A stretch of 64,000 nucleotides of DNA from Paenibacillus macerans (GTDB lineage: Bacteria; Bacillota; Bacilli; Paenibacillales; Paenibacillaceae), in the NCBI RefSeq assembly GCF_900454495.1, contig NZ_UGSI01000001.1, positions 3,224,001 through 3,288,000 of the forward strand, written 5' to 3'. Position numbers and translations under genes: made by a program. The notes beneath the pieces were generated by a model, which searched no databases, was not told the origin of the DNA, and saw nothing but the letters and a program-made list of their open reading frames with translations. This document shows, piece by piece, positions 8,106-15,986 of the stretch. The stretch's first letter is position 1; each line of letters starts with the position of its first letter.

Positions 8106-9482
8106 TTAAGCTTCCATCTGCTGCGAATCCTGGTTCGCTTTGCTTTTCTTAAAGAACCCGAATACCACGGCCAGCAGCACTAGTCCAACCACCGTTACGG
8201 TGACGCCTGTCGCCCCCAGCGATTTGGCGATATTCCCGAGCAAAATGCCGGAAGCCGCAAAATCGGTATCCGAGAACGTCGTGCTGGCAAAACCGAGGTT
8301 GCCGAGAACCGGCATTAAGAATACGGGAAGGAACGTAATGATCAAGCCATTTACAAAAGACCCCAGGGTTGCGCCGCGAACTCCGCCCGTGGCATTGCCG
8401 AATACCCCGGCCGTCGCCCCCGTAAAGAAATGGGGAACCACGCCCGGCAAGATGATCACGGAGCCTGTCATGGCCAAAATCACCATCCCCACGATCCCGC
8501 CAAGAAAGCTGCTGAAGAAGCCGATCAGCACCGCGTTTGGCGCATAGGGAAAAACAACGGGACAATCGAGAGCAGGCTTGGAGTCCGGAACCAGCTTGGT
8601 GGAAATCCCTTTGAAAGCGGGTACAATTTCCGCGAGCACCAGCCGAACCCCGGAAAGGATCACAAACACCCCTGCCGCAAAGGTAACCCCCTGGATGATG
8701 GAGAATACAAGGTAATGCGTGCCGCCGCTAAGTTCTTTTTCCACATAAGACGGGCCGGCAAAAATAGCAATGATAATATAAAGAACCACCATCGTTAACG
8801 AAATGGTCACCGAACTGTCGCGCAAAAATCCCAGCCCTTTGGGAAAGCTGATCTCTTCCGTGGAACGGGAGCCTTTCCCGACAACCTTTCCGACAAGCCC
8901 GGAAGCAACGTAACCTATGCTCGAAAAATGCCCGAACCCCACGCTGTCGTTCCCTGTGATTTTCCGCATAATGGGTTGGCAAATGGCCGGAAACACCGCC
9001 ATGATCAAGCCTAAAGCCAGGGAACCGACGATAATCAGCGGGATTCCTTCCAAGCCGGAAACCACCAAGATGACAGCAAGCATACAAGCCATATAAAGCG
9101 TGTGATGACCCGTCAAAAAGATATATTTCAGCTTTGTAAAGCGGGCAATCAGGATATTCGCGATCATGCCGAAGAACATAATGAAGGCGGTGGCGCTGCC
9201 AAATTCATTTAAGGCCATGGCCACGATGGCCTCGTTATTCGGCACAACCCCCGACACATGGAAGGCGCTCTGAAACATTTTTCCGAATGGATCCAGAGAC
9301 TGAACAATGATTCCGGCCCCGGCGGAAATGACCAGAAAACCGAGGAACGTCTTGGTGGTTCCTTTCACGATCTCGCTTGCCGGTTTTTTCTGAATAATCA
9401 GCCCCACCAGAGAAATCAGCGCAACCAGGACGGCCGGCTGGCTTAAAATATCCATCATCAATTTGAGAATTCTTTCGCCCAT
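8106..9482 (-). CDS. PTS EIIC permease, UlaA/SgaT (ascorbate-type) family
   Basis: This multi-spanning permease of 458 residues has about ten or eleven hydrophobic segments, and the motif FTKLKYIFLTGHHTLYMA is typical of UlaA-type EIIC. It carries a sugar across the membrane coupled to phosphorylation by its EIIB partner 20 bases upstream. UlaA-type permeases carry L-ascorbate, but many homologues sit beside split transketolases rather than ascorbate-degrading genes, as here. No ulaG lactonase or other ula gene is present, so the substrate may be another C5/C6 compound. Confidence 0.87.
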   Translation of the reverse strand: MGERILKLMMDILSQPAVLVALISLVGLIIQKKPASEIVKGTTKTFLGFLVISAGAGIIVQSLDPFGKMFQSAFHVSGVVPNNEAIVAMALNEFGSATAFIMFFGMIANILIARFTKLKYIFLTGHHTLYMACMLAVILVVSGLEGIPLIIVGSLALGLIMAVFPAICQPIMRKITGNDSVGFGHFSSIGYVASGLVGKVVGKGSRSTEEISFPKGLGFLRDSSVTISLTMVVLYIIIAIFAGPSYVEKELSGGTHYLVFSIIQGVTFAAGVFVILSGVRLVLAEIVPAFKGISTKLVPDSKPALDCPVVFPYAPNAVLIGFFSSFLGGIVGMVILAMTGSVIILPGVVPHFFTGATAGVFGNATGGVRGATLGSFVNGLIITFLPVFLMPVLGNLGFASTTFSDTDFAASGILLGNIAKSLGATGVTVTVVGLVLLAVVFGFFKKSKANQDSQQMEA

Positions 9483-9501
9483 AGCAGATGTCCCCCCGTT
9501 A

Positions 9502-9783
9502 TTAAATCATTCCCTTGGCTTGGAATACGTCCTTAAGTTTGGCGCGCAAACCGTCCATATCGATAATGCTGTCGATCACAATCACCTCTCCCAAGTGCCC
9601 CATTCCTGCGGCAATATCCTTGGCGGCGATAAACAGATCCGCAGAATCCGGCGTAGCCGAGCTAAGGTCGGAATGGTCCACTTCGACACCGCTTAACCCC
9701 AGCTCCGACAAGATTTGTTTGACGTTCATCTCCAACATAAAGCTGCTTCCCAAACCCGTACCGCAAATCGCTAAAATTTTCAT
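9502..9783 (-). CDS. PTS EIIB component, SgaB/UlaB-like
   Basis: This is a 93-residue soluble phosphotransfer protein. The P-loop with the phosphorylated cysteine is at the N-terminus (MKILAICGTGLGSSFM, Cys7). It takes phosphate from EIIA and passes it to the sugar held by the UlaA-type EIIC encoded next. ATG 9783 is preceded by GAAAGGAAG. The length and the CGTGLGSS loop match the lactose/ascorbate EIIB group. There is no separate EIIA gene nearby, so the EIIA domain of the upstream regulator probably supplies phosphate. Confidence 0.9.
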   Translation of the reverse strand: MKILAICGTGLGSSFMLEMNVKQILSELGLSGVEVDHSDLSSATPDSADLFIAAKDIAAGMGHLGEVIVIDSIIDMDGLRAKLKDVFQAKGMI

Positions 9784-9810
9784 AGCTCTTCTTCCTTTCG
9801 TTTCCATGTT

Positions 9811-11871
9811 TTAAACCGCGGCAGAATATAACTTGAATAAGTCAAGAAATGCTTCTATCGACGCTTCCTCTTTGAGGAGCTCAATGTTTTTGGTGTCGCT
9901 GAGAAGTTTCGTTAATTGCGTAAGCGCCTTAAGATGGGTCTTGTTATCATTGGCCGCAACGCAAAACAACAGCCGGACAGGGTATTTTTCGTCATTCAAA
10001 AAATAGACCGGCCGATTAAGCTTTAAAAAGCTCATCCCCACCTGGTTCACGCCCATTTTGGGACGCGCGTGCGGGATCGCCACTTCATTGCCAAGCACGA
10101 CATACGGCCCCATGGTCTTGATATTTGCAATCATCGCCTCGATATAGGAGGACTCGATGGCTCCTTTCTCCAGCAGCGGGTTTGCCGCTACTTTAATCGC
10201 CTCTTCCCAATCCGAGAGCTGATCAACCACTTGGATCGTTTCTTCTTTTAATAAATCGTTTAGCACAGGTTGGCTCCTCCTCTGGATATCTATTTTTCTA
10301 TGGAACGTCAGTTGGCTTAACGCATCCGTTAATCCCTTTTCGTCGAAAATGTCGGCGTAACGCCCAATCGTTTGGATCAGCTCTTTTAAGGACAGGTCCT
10401 GGTACCCGATTCCAAACAGCTGCCGATACACTTCATTGACCAGCCTGTTTTTTTCGTTGGGCGTCATAATCGGCTTTACATAAAAGCACGGGAGCTTGGA
10501 CTCGAGCTCAATCGTCGAAAAGATCAGATCATACGGATCGTCATTCTCTGTTTGGTACTCCTGTAAGGACAGCGTTTTTTCCACGGTGATTTCCGAAAAC
10601 AGCGACTCGATCTGGTGCTTCACCATCAACGAAGAACTGACTCCGCTGGGACAAACGACAATCGCTCGTTTCTTTTTCGGCATGGCGTGCTGCGGTTTGG
10701 CCAGCAGCGCTCCAAAATGCATCGTAATAAAGCCGATTTCTTCCTCCGGAATATTGATGCTTAGCAGCGATCCGACCGGCTGAAGCAGTTCCTTGATTAT
10801 GGTGTAAAGCTCGCGATGTTCCTTCTGAATCTGCTCGAGCAGCGGATTATGAATCGGAATCCGGTATTTCATGCGAAAATAAGCCGGCTTAAAATGCTGA
10901 TATAAGGTGCGGATAACTTCATCCTTTTGTTCGAAAACAATCGCCGCCTTATATTCAAAATCGACGACCAACTGTTCACATAAGTGAAAAAGCAAGTCCC
11001 GGCTCCCTTCTTGAACCGCGCGGCTGCCTAAAGACAAACCTAACAATTGGGTGGTGAAATAGCACAGCTCATGTTCATCTTCCTCGAATCCCAGATGATC
11101 AAATAAGGTTTTGGCCACGGGCCACATGGGATCTCTGCTTAACAACTCGATTTCATCACTATGAAATTGAACGGATTTTCCTTCTTTGTGACGGTAAGCG
11201 TAAAGAACAAGAAAATAAGCAAATTGACGAACCCGTTCCTCCACAAAATCGAGCTGAAAAAGCTTTTCCGCTTGCACAAGCGCACGGTGAGCCGAATCTA
11301 AGGGAAGAAGTTCTTGCCGATCCCGCACCAGATAGTGGATTAGTTTTTCAAAATACGGAATTTGCATCATCTGCGCTAAATGCTGCTGGACAAGGATTCG
11401 CTTATCGGACTCGGTCCCCCGAAGATGGTAGCCCTTCTGCCTGGAATAACGAATTTCAACCAGGAAAGGCCGGTTCATTTCGTTGGCCTTTTTCACATCG
11501 GAAATCACCGTGTTCTTGCTTACCTGGAGCAGCTGCGTCAAATGTACCGACGAAATATGCTCTTGCCGTATAAAGAGATACAGGTAAATGAATATCAAAC
11601 GTTCCTCTTCCGTTAAAAAGAAATCCTGTTTGCGGTTCTCCAATTGCTGCTTCCGGCAAAAAGCCATCACCTCTTCCGGCACCATGATATGGTTCATTCC
11701 TTTGTACGGAATGGCAGGAAGTGCTCTCTCCTTCAACCAATAATTGATTTTGTCCAAATCGTAGGCAATTTGCCGTTTGGTTAATTGAGAGTGCTCCATG
11801 ACTTGATTCATGGTTGTATGCTTCACTTTCAAAAGGTGCTTCAGTAAAAGCGCAGGACGTTTATCAATCAT
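9811..11871 (-). CDS. PRD-domain transcriptional activator with fused EIIB- and EIIA-like domains
   Basis: This BglG/LicR/MtlR-type activator has 686 residues. In order: N-terminal helix-turn-helix regions (about 1-160), two PTS regulation domains with conserved histidines (about 170-390), an EIIB-like domain with VVCPSGVSSSLM (about 400-490), and a C-terminal type-2 EIIA domain with the phospho-histidine motif AIPHARP (about 540-686). Such proteins gauge PTS flux through phosphorylation. As no free EIIA gene lies in the operon, this domain may double as the transport EIIA. ATG 11871 has AGGAGGTGG 7 bases upstream. It is the first gene of the operon. Confidence 0.88.
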   Translation of the reverse strand: MIDKRPALLLKHLLKVKHTTMNQVMEHSQLTKRQIAYDLDKINYWLKERALPAIPYKGMNHIMVPEEVMAFCRKQQLENRKQDFFLTEEERLIFIYLYLFIRQEHISSVHLTQLLQVSKNTVISDVKKANEMNRPFLVEIRYSRQKGYHLRGTESDKRILVQQHLAQMMQIPYFEKLIHYLVRDRQELLPLDSAHRALVQAEKLFQLDFVEERVRQFAYFLVLYAYRHKEGKSVQFHSDEIELLSRDPMWPVAKTLFDHLGFEEDEHELCYFTTQLLGLSLGSRAVQEGSRDLLFHLCEQLVVDFEYKAAIVFEQKDEVIRTLYQHFKPAYFRMKYRIPIHNPLLEQIQKEHRELYTIIKELLQPVGSLLSINIPEEEIGFITMHFGALLAKPQHAMPKKKRAIVVCPSGVSSSLMVKHQIESLFSEITVEKTLSLQEYQTENDDPYDLIFSTIELESKLPCFYVKPIMTPNEKNRLVNEVYRQLFGIGYQDLSLKELIQTIGRYADIFDEKGLTDALSQLTFHRKIDIQRRSQPVLNDLLKEETIQVVDQLSDWEEAIKVAANPLLEKGAIESSYIEAMIANIKTMGPYVVLGNEVAIPHARPKMGVNQVGMSFLKLNRPVYFLNDEKYPVRLLFCVAANDNKTHLKALTQLTKLLSDTKNIELLKEEASIEAFLDLFKLYSAAV

Positions 11872-11902
11872 CAATGGAACCACCTCCTGCAATGATCATA
11901 TA

Positions 11903-11916
11903 ATAAAACGCTTTCA
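11903..11916 (-). promoter_or_regulatory. candidate CcpA cre site
   Basis: On the minus strand TGAAAGCGTTTTAT fits the cre consensus TGWAANCGNTNWCA at 12 of 14 positions. It lies about 30 bases upstream of the PTS regulator start, where CcpA would block transcription in good carbon supply. Sequence match only. Confidence 0.45.
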
Positions 11917-12066
11917 TTTTGGAGGATCGTTGAGAACAAACGATGGCGGGGAGTGAGGAACAAAATTGGGCTGAAGTTGGGCTTGGGTAAAACCCTGTAT
12001 GTGTGCAGAGGGAGTATAACAGGGACATAACGAAAAACGGTGAAGGTGATCGGTTGTGAAGGATAT

Positions 12067-12146
12067 GGAGAGACTACGATTGCTTTTGCGGTAAATCGGG
12101 ACTTAGGCTGTCGGAAGCCCAAATCCCGCTATTATTTACCCTCTCC
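12067..12146. other. long imperfect inverted repeat between minus-strand genes
   Basis: Nested arms GGAGAG, GGTAAAT, CGGGA-TT and GGCT pair with AGCC, AA-TCCCG, ATTTACC and CTCTCC. The structure sits just downstream of the winged-helix gene on the minus strand but has no T-run, so it is not a standard terminator. The rest of 11920-12067 shows nothing recognisable. Confidence 0.45.
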
Positions 12147-12169
12147 TCTCTTCTCCCTAAATACCGTTA

Positions 12170-12451
12170 TCAATATTTCGTCCAATAATCTATATTGCCG
12201 CTTGAGGAGTTGAATTTTGGACGTTGAGGCTGATCCCGTTCCCACGCCTCCAGGATGACTATCGTATCCAATCTGGGATTGTCCGGCCAGAAGATATACC
12301 GCTGCTCCACCAACCCCCGCAATCCGGCAAATATATCCTGCTTGTTCCTACCGGTCTTAATCTCCAACTCATCGATCGTAGGCATCCGTTTCCGCTGCGT
12401 CGAATAGCTGTATAGGATACGGAGTAATTTCCGTTCAAGGTCTGGAAGCAT
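12170..12451 (-). CDS. small winged-helix-like protein of unknown function
   Basis: This 93-residue soluble protein opens with a helical segment (MLPDLERKLLRILYSY), followed by RMPTIDELEIKTGRNKQDIFAGL, which reads like the second and third helices of a winged helix, and then a strand-rich wing (YIFWPDNPRLDTIVILEAW). I infer DNA binding but recognise no named family. ATG 12451 has AAAGGAGTGATCAAA directly upstream. Upstream in-frame extension to 12517 runs through the promoter region, where a TATAAT-like -10 and an ACGAATATTCGT palindrome occur on this strand. Confidence 0.6.
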   Translation of the reverse strand: MLPDLERKLLRILYSYSTQRKRMPTIDELEIKTGRNKQDIFAGLRGLVEQRYIFWPDNPRLDTIVILEAWERDQPQRPKFNSSSGNIDYWTKY

Positions 12452-12639
12452 TTTGATCACTCCTTTTGAATAAGAACATATGTTTGTATTATATACGAAT
12501 ATTCGTTCCACGTTCAATCAGAAAAAACTGTAATTCGCCCCTAAAGTATAAGAAGCATATGTTTGGAAGGAATATTGCTGTTGAATTTTACGAATAATAA
12601 ACATACAATGATAACAGCAACCAAAAGGAGTTGTTATAT

Positions 12640-12885
12640 ATGCCGAATATTAAGCCCATATCCGATTTGAGAAATTACAATGAGGTTTTGCGGGATATTT
12701 CTGTAGGTGAACCGGTATTTTTAACTAAAAACGGCAGAGGGAAATTTGCTATTGTCGATATAAGTGAATATGAAAAACTAACGGCTTCTCTAAAACTGAT
12801 GTCAAAGCTTGCTCAAGGGGAGCAATCAGGGAAAGAAAAGGGATGGATGACTATAGAGGAAGTCGAAGCAGACCTGGAAATATAA
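12640..12885 (+). CDS. type II antitoxin, Phd/YefM family
   Basis: This 81-residue protein has the N-terminal Phd/YefM fold: IKPISDLRNYNEVLRDI, then GEPVFLTKNGRGKFAIVDI, the dimerising DNA-binding part. The C-terminal tail (MTIEEVEADLEI) would wrap the toxin. ATG 12640 has AAAAGGAG 9 bases upstream. The toxin gene starts one base after its stop. Antitoxins of this family neutralise the toxin and repress their own operon. Confidence 0.88.
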   Translation: MPNIKPISDLRNYNEVLRDISVGEPVFLTKNGRGKFAIVDISEYEKLTASLKLMSKLAQGEQSGKEKGWMTIEEVEADLEI

Positions 12886-12886
12886 A

Positions 12887-13216
12887 ATGAATAAACTGAA
12901 AATTTCACCTGAAGCCAGAAATGACTTAGTGGAAGTGAAAAACTACATCTCCCAGGAGCTTTATAATTCTGAAGCCGCTGTAAATTTGATCGCAAAAATA
13001 ACGAAAAAAATTCGCAGCTTGGTGGATTATCCTGAAATTGGTACACCTCTATCCGCTACTATAGACATTCAAACCGATTATCGGTATCTTGTTTGTGACA
13101 ATTACCTGATATTTTACAGATATGAAGATGGAGTAGTTTATGTGGTTAGAGTCTTATACGGCAGACGGAATTTCATACGTGTTTTGTTTAGCAATTTACT
13201 TGAGGAAGAAAAATAA
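12887..13216 (+). CDS. type II toxin, RelE/ParE superfamily
   Basis: This 109-residue protein has the ParE/RelE fold order: LKISPEARNDLVEVKNYI, helices ending with IRSLVDYPEIGTPL, then strands with DYRYLVCDNYLIFYRYEDG and VYVVRVLYGRRNF. The last block is the usual active or contact surface. RelE members cut mRNA on the ribosome, ParE members inhibit gyrase; the sequence alone does not decide between them. It is co-transcribed with the antitoxin and followed by a terminator at 13246-13299. The codon use is AT-richer than neighbours, fitting acquisition by transfer. Confidence 0.87.
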   Translation: MNKLKISPEARNDLVEVKNYISQELYNSEAAVNLIAKITKKIRSLVDYPEIGTPLSATIDIQTDYRYLVCDNYLIFYRYEDGVVYVVRVLYGRRNFIRVLFSNLLEEEK

Positions 13217-13245
13217 AATTATTCTACTTAAATCAACATAGAAAT

Positions 13246-13299
13246 AACGGGACAAAGGCTAACCATTTATCGGAACCTGCGTCCCGTTTTTTTATTTTT
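13246..13299 (+). terminator. terminator of the toxin-antitoxin operon
   Basis: The stem AACGGGAC / GTCCCGTT is followed by a long T-run. The loop is about 27 bases. It lies 30 bases after the toxin stop. Confidence 0.75.
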
Positions 13300-13316
13300 C
13301 CTGCCACTAATTCTCC

Positions 13317-13385
13317 CTACTCCTCCCGTAATAATTCACCAACGGAAATATCCAGCGCCTTGGCAATGGCAACGACTTCGTAATC
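13317..13385 (-). pseudogene. 3' remnant of an XRE-type helix-turn-helix gene
   Basis: The minus strand encodes DYEVVAIAKALDISVGELLR and two glutamates before a stop. This is the last helix region of a Cro/CI-type (HTH_3) repressor. The part that should precede it, with the recognition helix, is missing. It lies beside the toxin-antitoxin genes, so it is probably debris in an accessory patch. Short, so moderate confidence. Confidence 0.5.
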
Positions 13386-13464
13386 CTAAAAGTGAAAGAT
13401 TATTTTTTCACTGCGAATACCGAATTAAAACAAACCGATCCCTCGAGACGCGATTCAGGAAAGG

Positions 13465-13764
13465 TTGAACCACATTACAGCGCGTATCAATCGTCATCCC
13501 GAATTGCGTAAACTTCGTGCCGAGGAACGCTCGGCTTTTGAGGCCATGTTTTCCGGTACGGATCAAACGAAGTCGCCGGAGTATATGGACTGGGAGGACA
13601 AGCACCACTTCAGGCAGGGTTTAGAAAATGAACGTTTGTACATGCAAGGGATGATGGACGGTGTGCAACTTGCAATAGCGTTGTTTGATGACCTTCTTTT
13701 CGATTCTACAAGACCAATCAGAACGCCAAATCCGGCAAAATCGGATACAGAAAGCAAACTGTAG
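13465..13764 (+). CDS. hypothetical protein, probably 5'-truncated (perhaps DUF6809-like)
   Basis: The open frame runs from a stop at 13426 and encodes a helical, charged protein with QERLNHITARINRHPE, then a middle with DKHHFRQGLENERLYMQGM, and an ILE-rich end LAIALFDDLLF. The pattern (two helices with a final FR-G-...G-...A...F-D segment) resembles short DUF6809 proteins of Bacillota, but this is a weak recall-based suggestion. The only nearby start is TTG 13465 without a ribosome site, so the N-terminus may be lost. The last 15 residues look unstructured. Confidence 0.35.
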   Translation: MNHITARINRHPELRKLRAEERSAFEAMFSGTDQTKSPEYMDWEDKHHFRQGLENERLYMQGMMDGVQLAIALFDDLLFDSTRPIRTPNPAKSDTESKL

Positions 13765-13893
13765 GGTGTTGAGTTACTATTGTACGCATAGCGGTCAAGT
13801 ATACAAAAACAGCCGGTTTGTAAGCGTGAGGGAAGGCCGATCGGCCAGATCCAACTGTAAGATCCAAGTGGCACAAAGGGATGCAGAATGCCA

Positions 13894-14080
13894 CGAAATG
13901 CAAAAGTGCAGGCGATTTTTGTCGAAACTCCTCAATAGGGGCAGTTCAAATGCAAATGTGCAGTTCATTTCCGCCCAAAAGTCACTTTTTTATCGCATAG
14001 CTCCAAAACAGATGCACTTTTGCATCTCAGCCGCTCAATAATAGCGATTTACGAAAAATCAACTGCACTTTTACACTTGG
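13894..14080 (+). repeat. dispersed repeat family B, copy 1
   Basis: It starts with CGAAATGCAAAAGTGCAGG and matches 33429-33614 (same strand) and the reverse of 49936-50068. Shared blocks include GCGATTTTTGTCGAAACTCC, CAGTTCATTTCCG, a CTTTTTTATC block and TGCACTTTTGCA near the end. The motif TGCAAAAGTGCA and its reverse recur at both ends and inside, so the element is palindrome-rich. The repeat abuts the truncated gene at 14182. Confidence 0.75.
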
Positions 14081-14181
14081 TTACCTCGCCCCCCTCCCCC
14101 TGTTTGAAGGGCCATTGGTGCGCAAACACGCTGCCTAAAGATTTGTTTTTGGGGGAGCAACATGCCGTCAAATTCATTGAA

Positions 14182-14493
14182 ATGCAAAAGAGGGTGGATG
14201 AATCCGGATGGTTGGATGACGTTTGGGCCGAAGGCGGAGCAATTGTTGACTTGGATAAAAAGAAGTTAGTATTTTATGGCGGCGAGGATATACTTTACAA
14301 TGTTCCACTCAGGAATTTCTACTTAAAACTGATGAGAACTATTTGGTCCGGTTGGGAAATCGCATGGGCTTACGAGGGCATTTTAGATTTGGCCAACTAC
14401 GTCGGTTATCCGCAGGAAAAAATATTGACGTACGGTGAAGACGATTTAAAAGATACAAACTTAGAACCTCCCGAAGAGATGGCCTTAATATGA
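14182..14493 (+). CDS. hypothetical protein, first half of a split pair
   Basis: No family name recognised. Visible features are ESGWLDDVWAEGGAIVDLD, a KKLVFYGGEDI strand pair, and TIWSGWEIAWAYEGI. The next gene repeats the same plan (HIDID...RLEFW...KWSGWEVVHHYGD), so the two look like tandem halves of one protein. The coding frame extends upstream through LPKDLFLGEQHAVKFIE, which reads as genuine protein, then runs into repeat B, suggesting the original 5' end was replaced. The start given (ATG 14182) lacks a good ribosome site. Its TGA overlaps the ATG of the next gene (ATGA). Confidence 0.4.
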   Translation: MQKRVDESGWLDDVWAEGGAIVDLDKKKLVFYGGEDILYNVPLRNFYLKLMRTIWSGWEIAWAYEGILDLANYVGYPQEKILTYGEDDLKDTNLEPPEEMALI

Positions 14494-14951
14494 TCCACGA
14501 GATCAATAAATCCTATGGATATAAAAGCATCGCCCTGCGTGAATGGTCTAAGGAATTCCCTATCGGAGGCTTCCATATTGATATAGATTGCAGGAGATTG
14601 GAATTTTGGCATGCCAATGACATCCCCAACATATCCCATGAACTTAAATCGAAATGGTCCGGCTGGGAAGTCGTTCATCATTACGGTGATTATGAATCCC
14701 ATTTAAAGCGTACCGCCGGACAACTGCAATTCCAGGATATTGACCAGCAACAATTATTGGCGGATTTAAAGAGCCAACTGCTTTGGGAATCGTCCAATCC
14801 GGTAGATACTATAACCTGCTTTGCCAAAAAAGAAGCCGAGACAGGAAGAAACGTAGAAATAAACCCGCACGCTTTGCGATACGATTCATATGAACTGTCC
14901 AAGGAAATCAAAGCGGAAATCCTACAACGCGCTATAGATAACTTGCGTTAA
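14490..14951 (+). CDS. hypothetical protein, second half of a split pair
   Basis: This 153-residue protein of unknown function shares a motif plan with the preceding gene: a D-I-D strand, RLEFWHANDI, and KSKWSGWEVVHHYGDY. A C-terminal helical part (QQQLLADLKSQLLW, ELSKEIKAEILQRAIDNL) is not in the first half. The ATG overlaps the previous stop by 4 bases with no independent ribosome site. Either the pair is translationally coupled or a frameshift has split one gene of about 300 codons. Its last 20 bases overlap a gene remnant on the other strand. Confidence 0.5.
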   Translation: MIHEINKSYGYKSIALREWSKEFPIGGFHIDIDCRRLEFWHANDIPNISHELKSKWSGWEVVHHYGDYESHLKRTAGQLQFQDIDQQQLLADLKSQLLWESSNPVDTITCFAKKEAETGRNVEINPHALRYDSYELSKEIKAEILQRAIDNLR

Positions 14952-15129
14952 ATTTCTGGAACTGCCGCCGCAAGCTGTGCAGCCGTTCTGCGGAGGGCAG
15001 CAGGCCCCCGGGGCGGCGCATCTCCAGCACCCAGGCTCCCCGATATTCGCAGGCCGCCAGCCAGACGGCCACCGCTTCGATCGGGACGGTGCCGACGCCT
15101 CCATTCCCGGGGAGCGCGCCCCATCCGTC
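14932..15129 (-). pseudogene. C-terminal remnant of a sugar-phosphate isomerase/epimerase-like gene
   Basis: The minus strand reads GWGALPGNGGVGTVPIEAVA, then a segment ending CEYRGAWVLEMRRP, followed by a helical tail to a stop at 14932. This resembles the last strand-helix units of TIM-barrel sugar-phosphate isomerases/epimerases (PG-G-id...Y-G-wvlE). Nothing homologous is upstream; the frame merges into the end of the permease gene. I read it as a 5'-deleted fifth gene of the Ugp-like operon. The exact family is uncertain. Confidence 0.45.
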
Positions 15130-15136
15130 TGCTTGT

Positions 15137-15952
15137 CTACTTGATGCCGGAATGAATAAAACTGTCGATAAACTGGCGCTGGAACGCCAGAAAAATGATC
15201 AGGAGCGGCACGATCACCAGCAGCGTCGCCGCGCTGACCTCCGTCCACTGCACGCCGACCTCGAACGATTGCGCGAAAATCGACAGCCCCACCGTTAGCG
15301 GCCGGTTTTCCACGGAATTGGTTACGATCAGGGGCCACAAAAAATTGTTCCACTGATAGCTGATGGACACCAGCGCAAACGCGACAAAGGTTGGCCTGGA
15401 CAAGGGAAAATACACCTTCCACAGCACCTGCCAGCGGTTTGCCCCCTCCACAAGCGCCGCCTCCTCAAGCTCGTTAGGGAGCGTCTTGAACACCTGCCGC
15501 AGCAGGAAGATGCCGAAGGAGGAGGCCAGATAAGGCAGCATAATCCCAAGCTTCGTGTCGAGCAGTGAGAACTGCTTCAAAATGTTATAGTTCGGAAAAA
15601 TCAGCACGTCCGCAGGGATCATGATCTGGGCCAGGAACAGCAGGAACACGAGGCTGCTCCCGACAAACGGAACGCGTGCAAATGCAAAGGCCGCCATGGT
15701 TGCGGTCAGCATCTGCACCGCAAATACACAAAACACAATGAGCAGCGTGTTCAGGCAATACACCGCAAAGGGGGCGGCGGACCACACCGTCGCGAAGTTA
15801 TCCAAGGTAAAATCCGCCGACCAAAAGCCGGACAGCGCCGCCTGCCGCGGGCGAAACGCCGTCACCGTCATCCAGACGAGCGGCACCAGCCAAATGATGG
15901 CCAGCAGCAGCATGAGAACATTGCCGATTTTCGGCGCAAGTTTCTGCAGCAT
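15137..15952 (-). CDS. ugpE: ABC transporter permease, UgpE/MalG type
   Basis: This inner-membrane permease of 271 residues has six predicted helices and the ATPase-contact EAA loop EEAALVEGANRWQVLWKVYF, ending with FPLSRPT. Together with the preceding permease and binding protein it would import glycerol-3-phosphate or related glycerophosphodiesters; this substrate follows from the UgpB resemblance and the neighbouring glycerophosphodiesterase. ATG 15952 has GAAAGGCG upstream and starts at MLQKLAPKI; longer readings overlap the upstream gene. No ATPase gene is present, so a shared MsmX/UgpC-type ATPase elsewhere is expected. Confidence 0.82.
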   Translation of the reverse strand: MLQKLAPKIGNVLMLLLAIIWLVPLVWMTVTAFRPRQAALSGFWSADFTLDNFATVWSAAPFAVYCLNTLLIVFCVFAVQMLTATMAAFAFARVPFVGSSLVFLLFLAQIMIPADVLIFPNYNILKQFSLLDTKLGIMLPYLASSFGIFLLRQVFKTLPNELEEAALVEGANRWQVLWKVYFPLSRPTFVAFALVSISYQWNNFLWPLIVTNSVENRPLTVGLSIFAQSFEVGVQWTEVSAATLLVIVPLLIIFLAFQRQFIDSFIHSGIK

Positions 15953-15986
15953 AAATACGCCTTTCTTCCCGGACGGCCATCCGGGA

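Noticed and set aside
12481..12510. LexA (SOS) box at the ACGAATATTCGT palindrome
   Set aside because: The GAAC-N4-GTTC core is not present.
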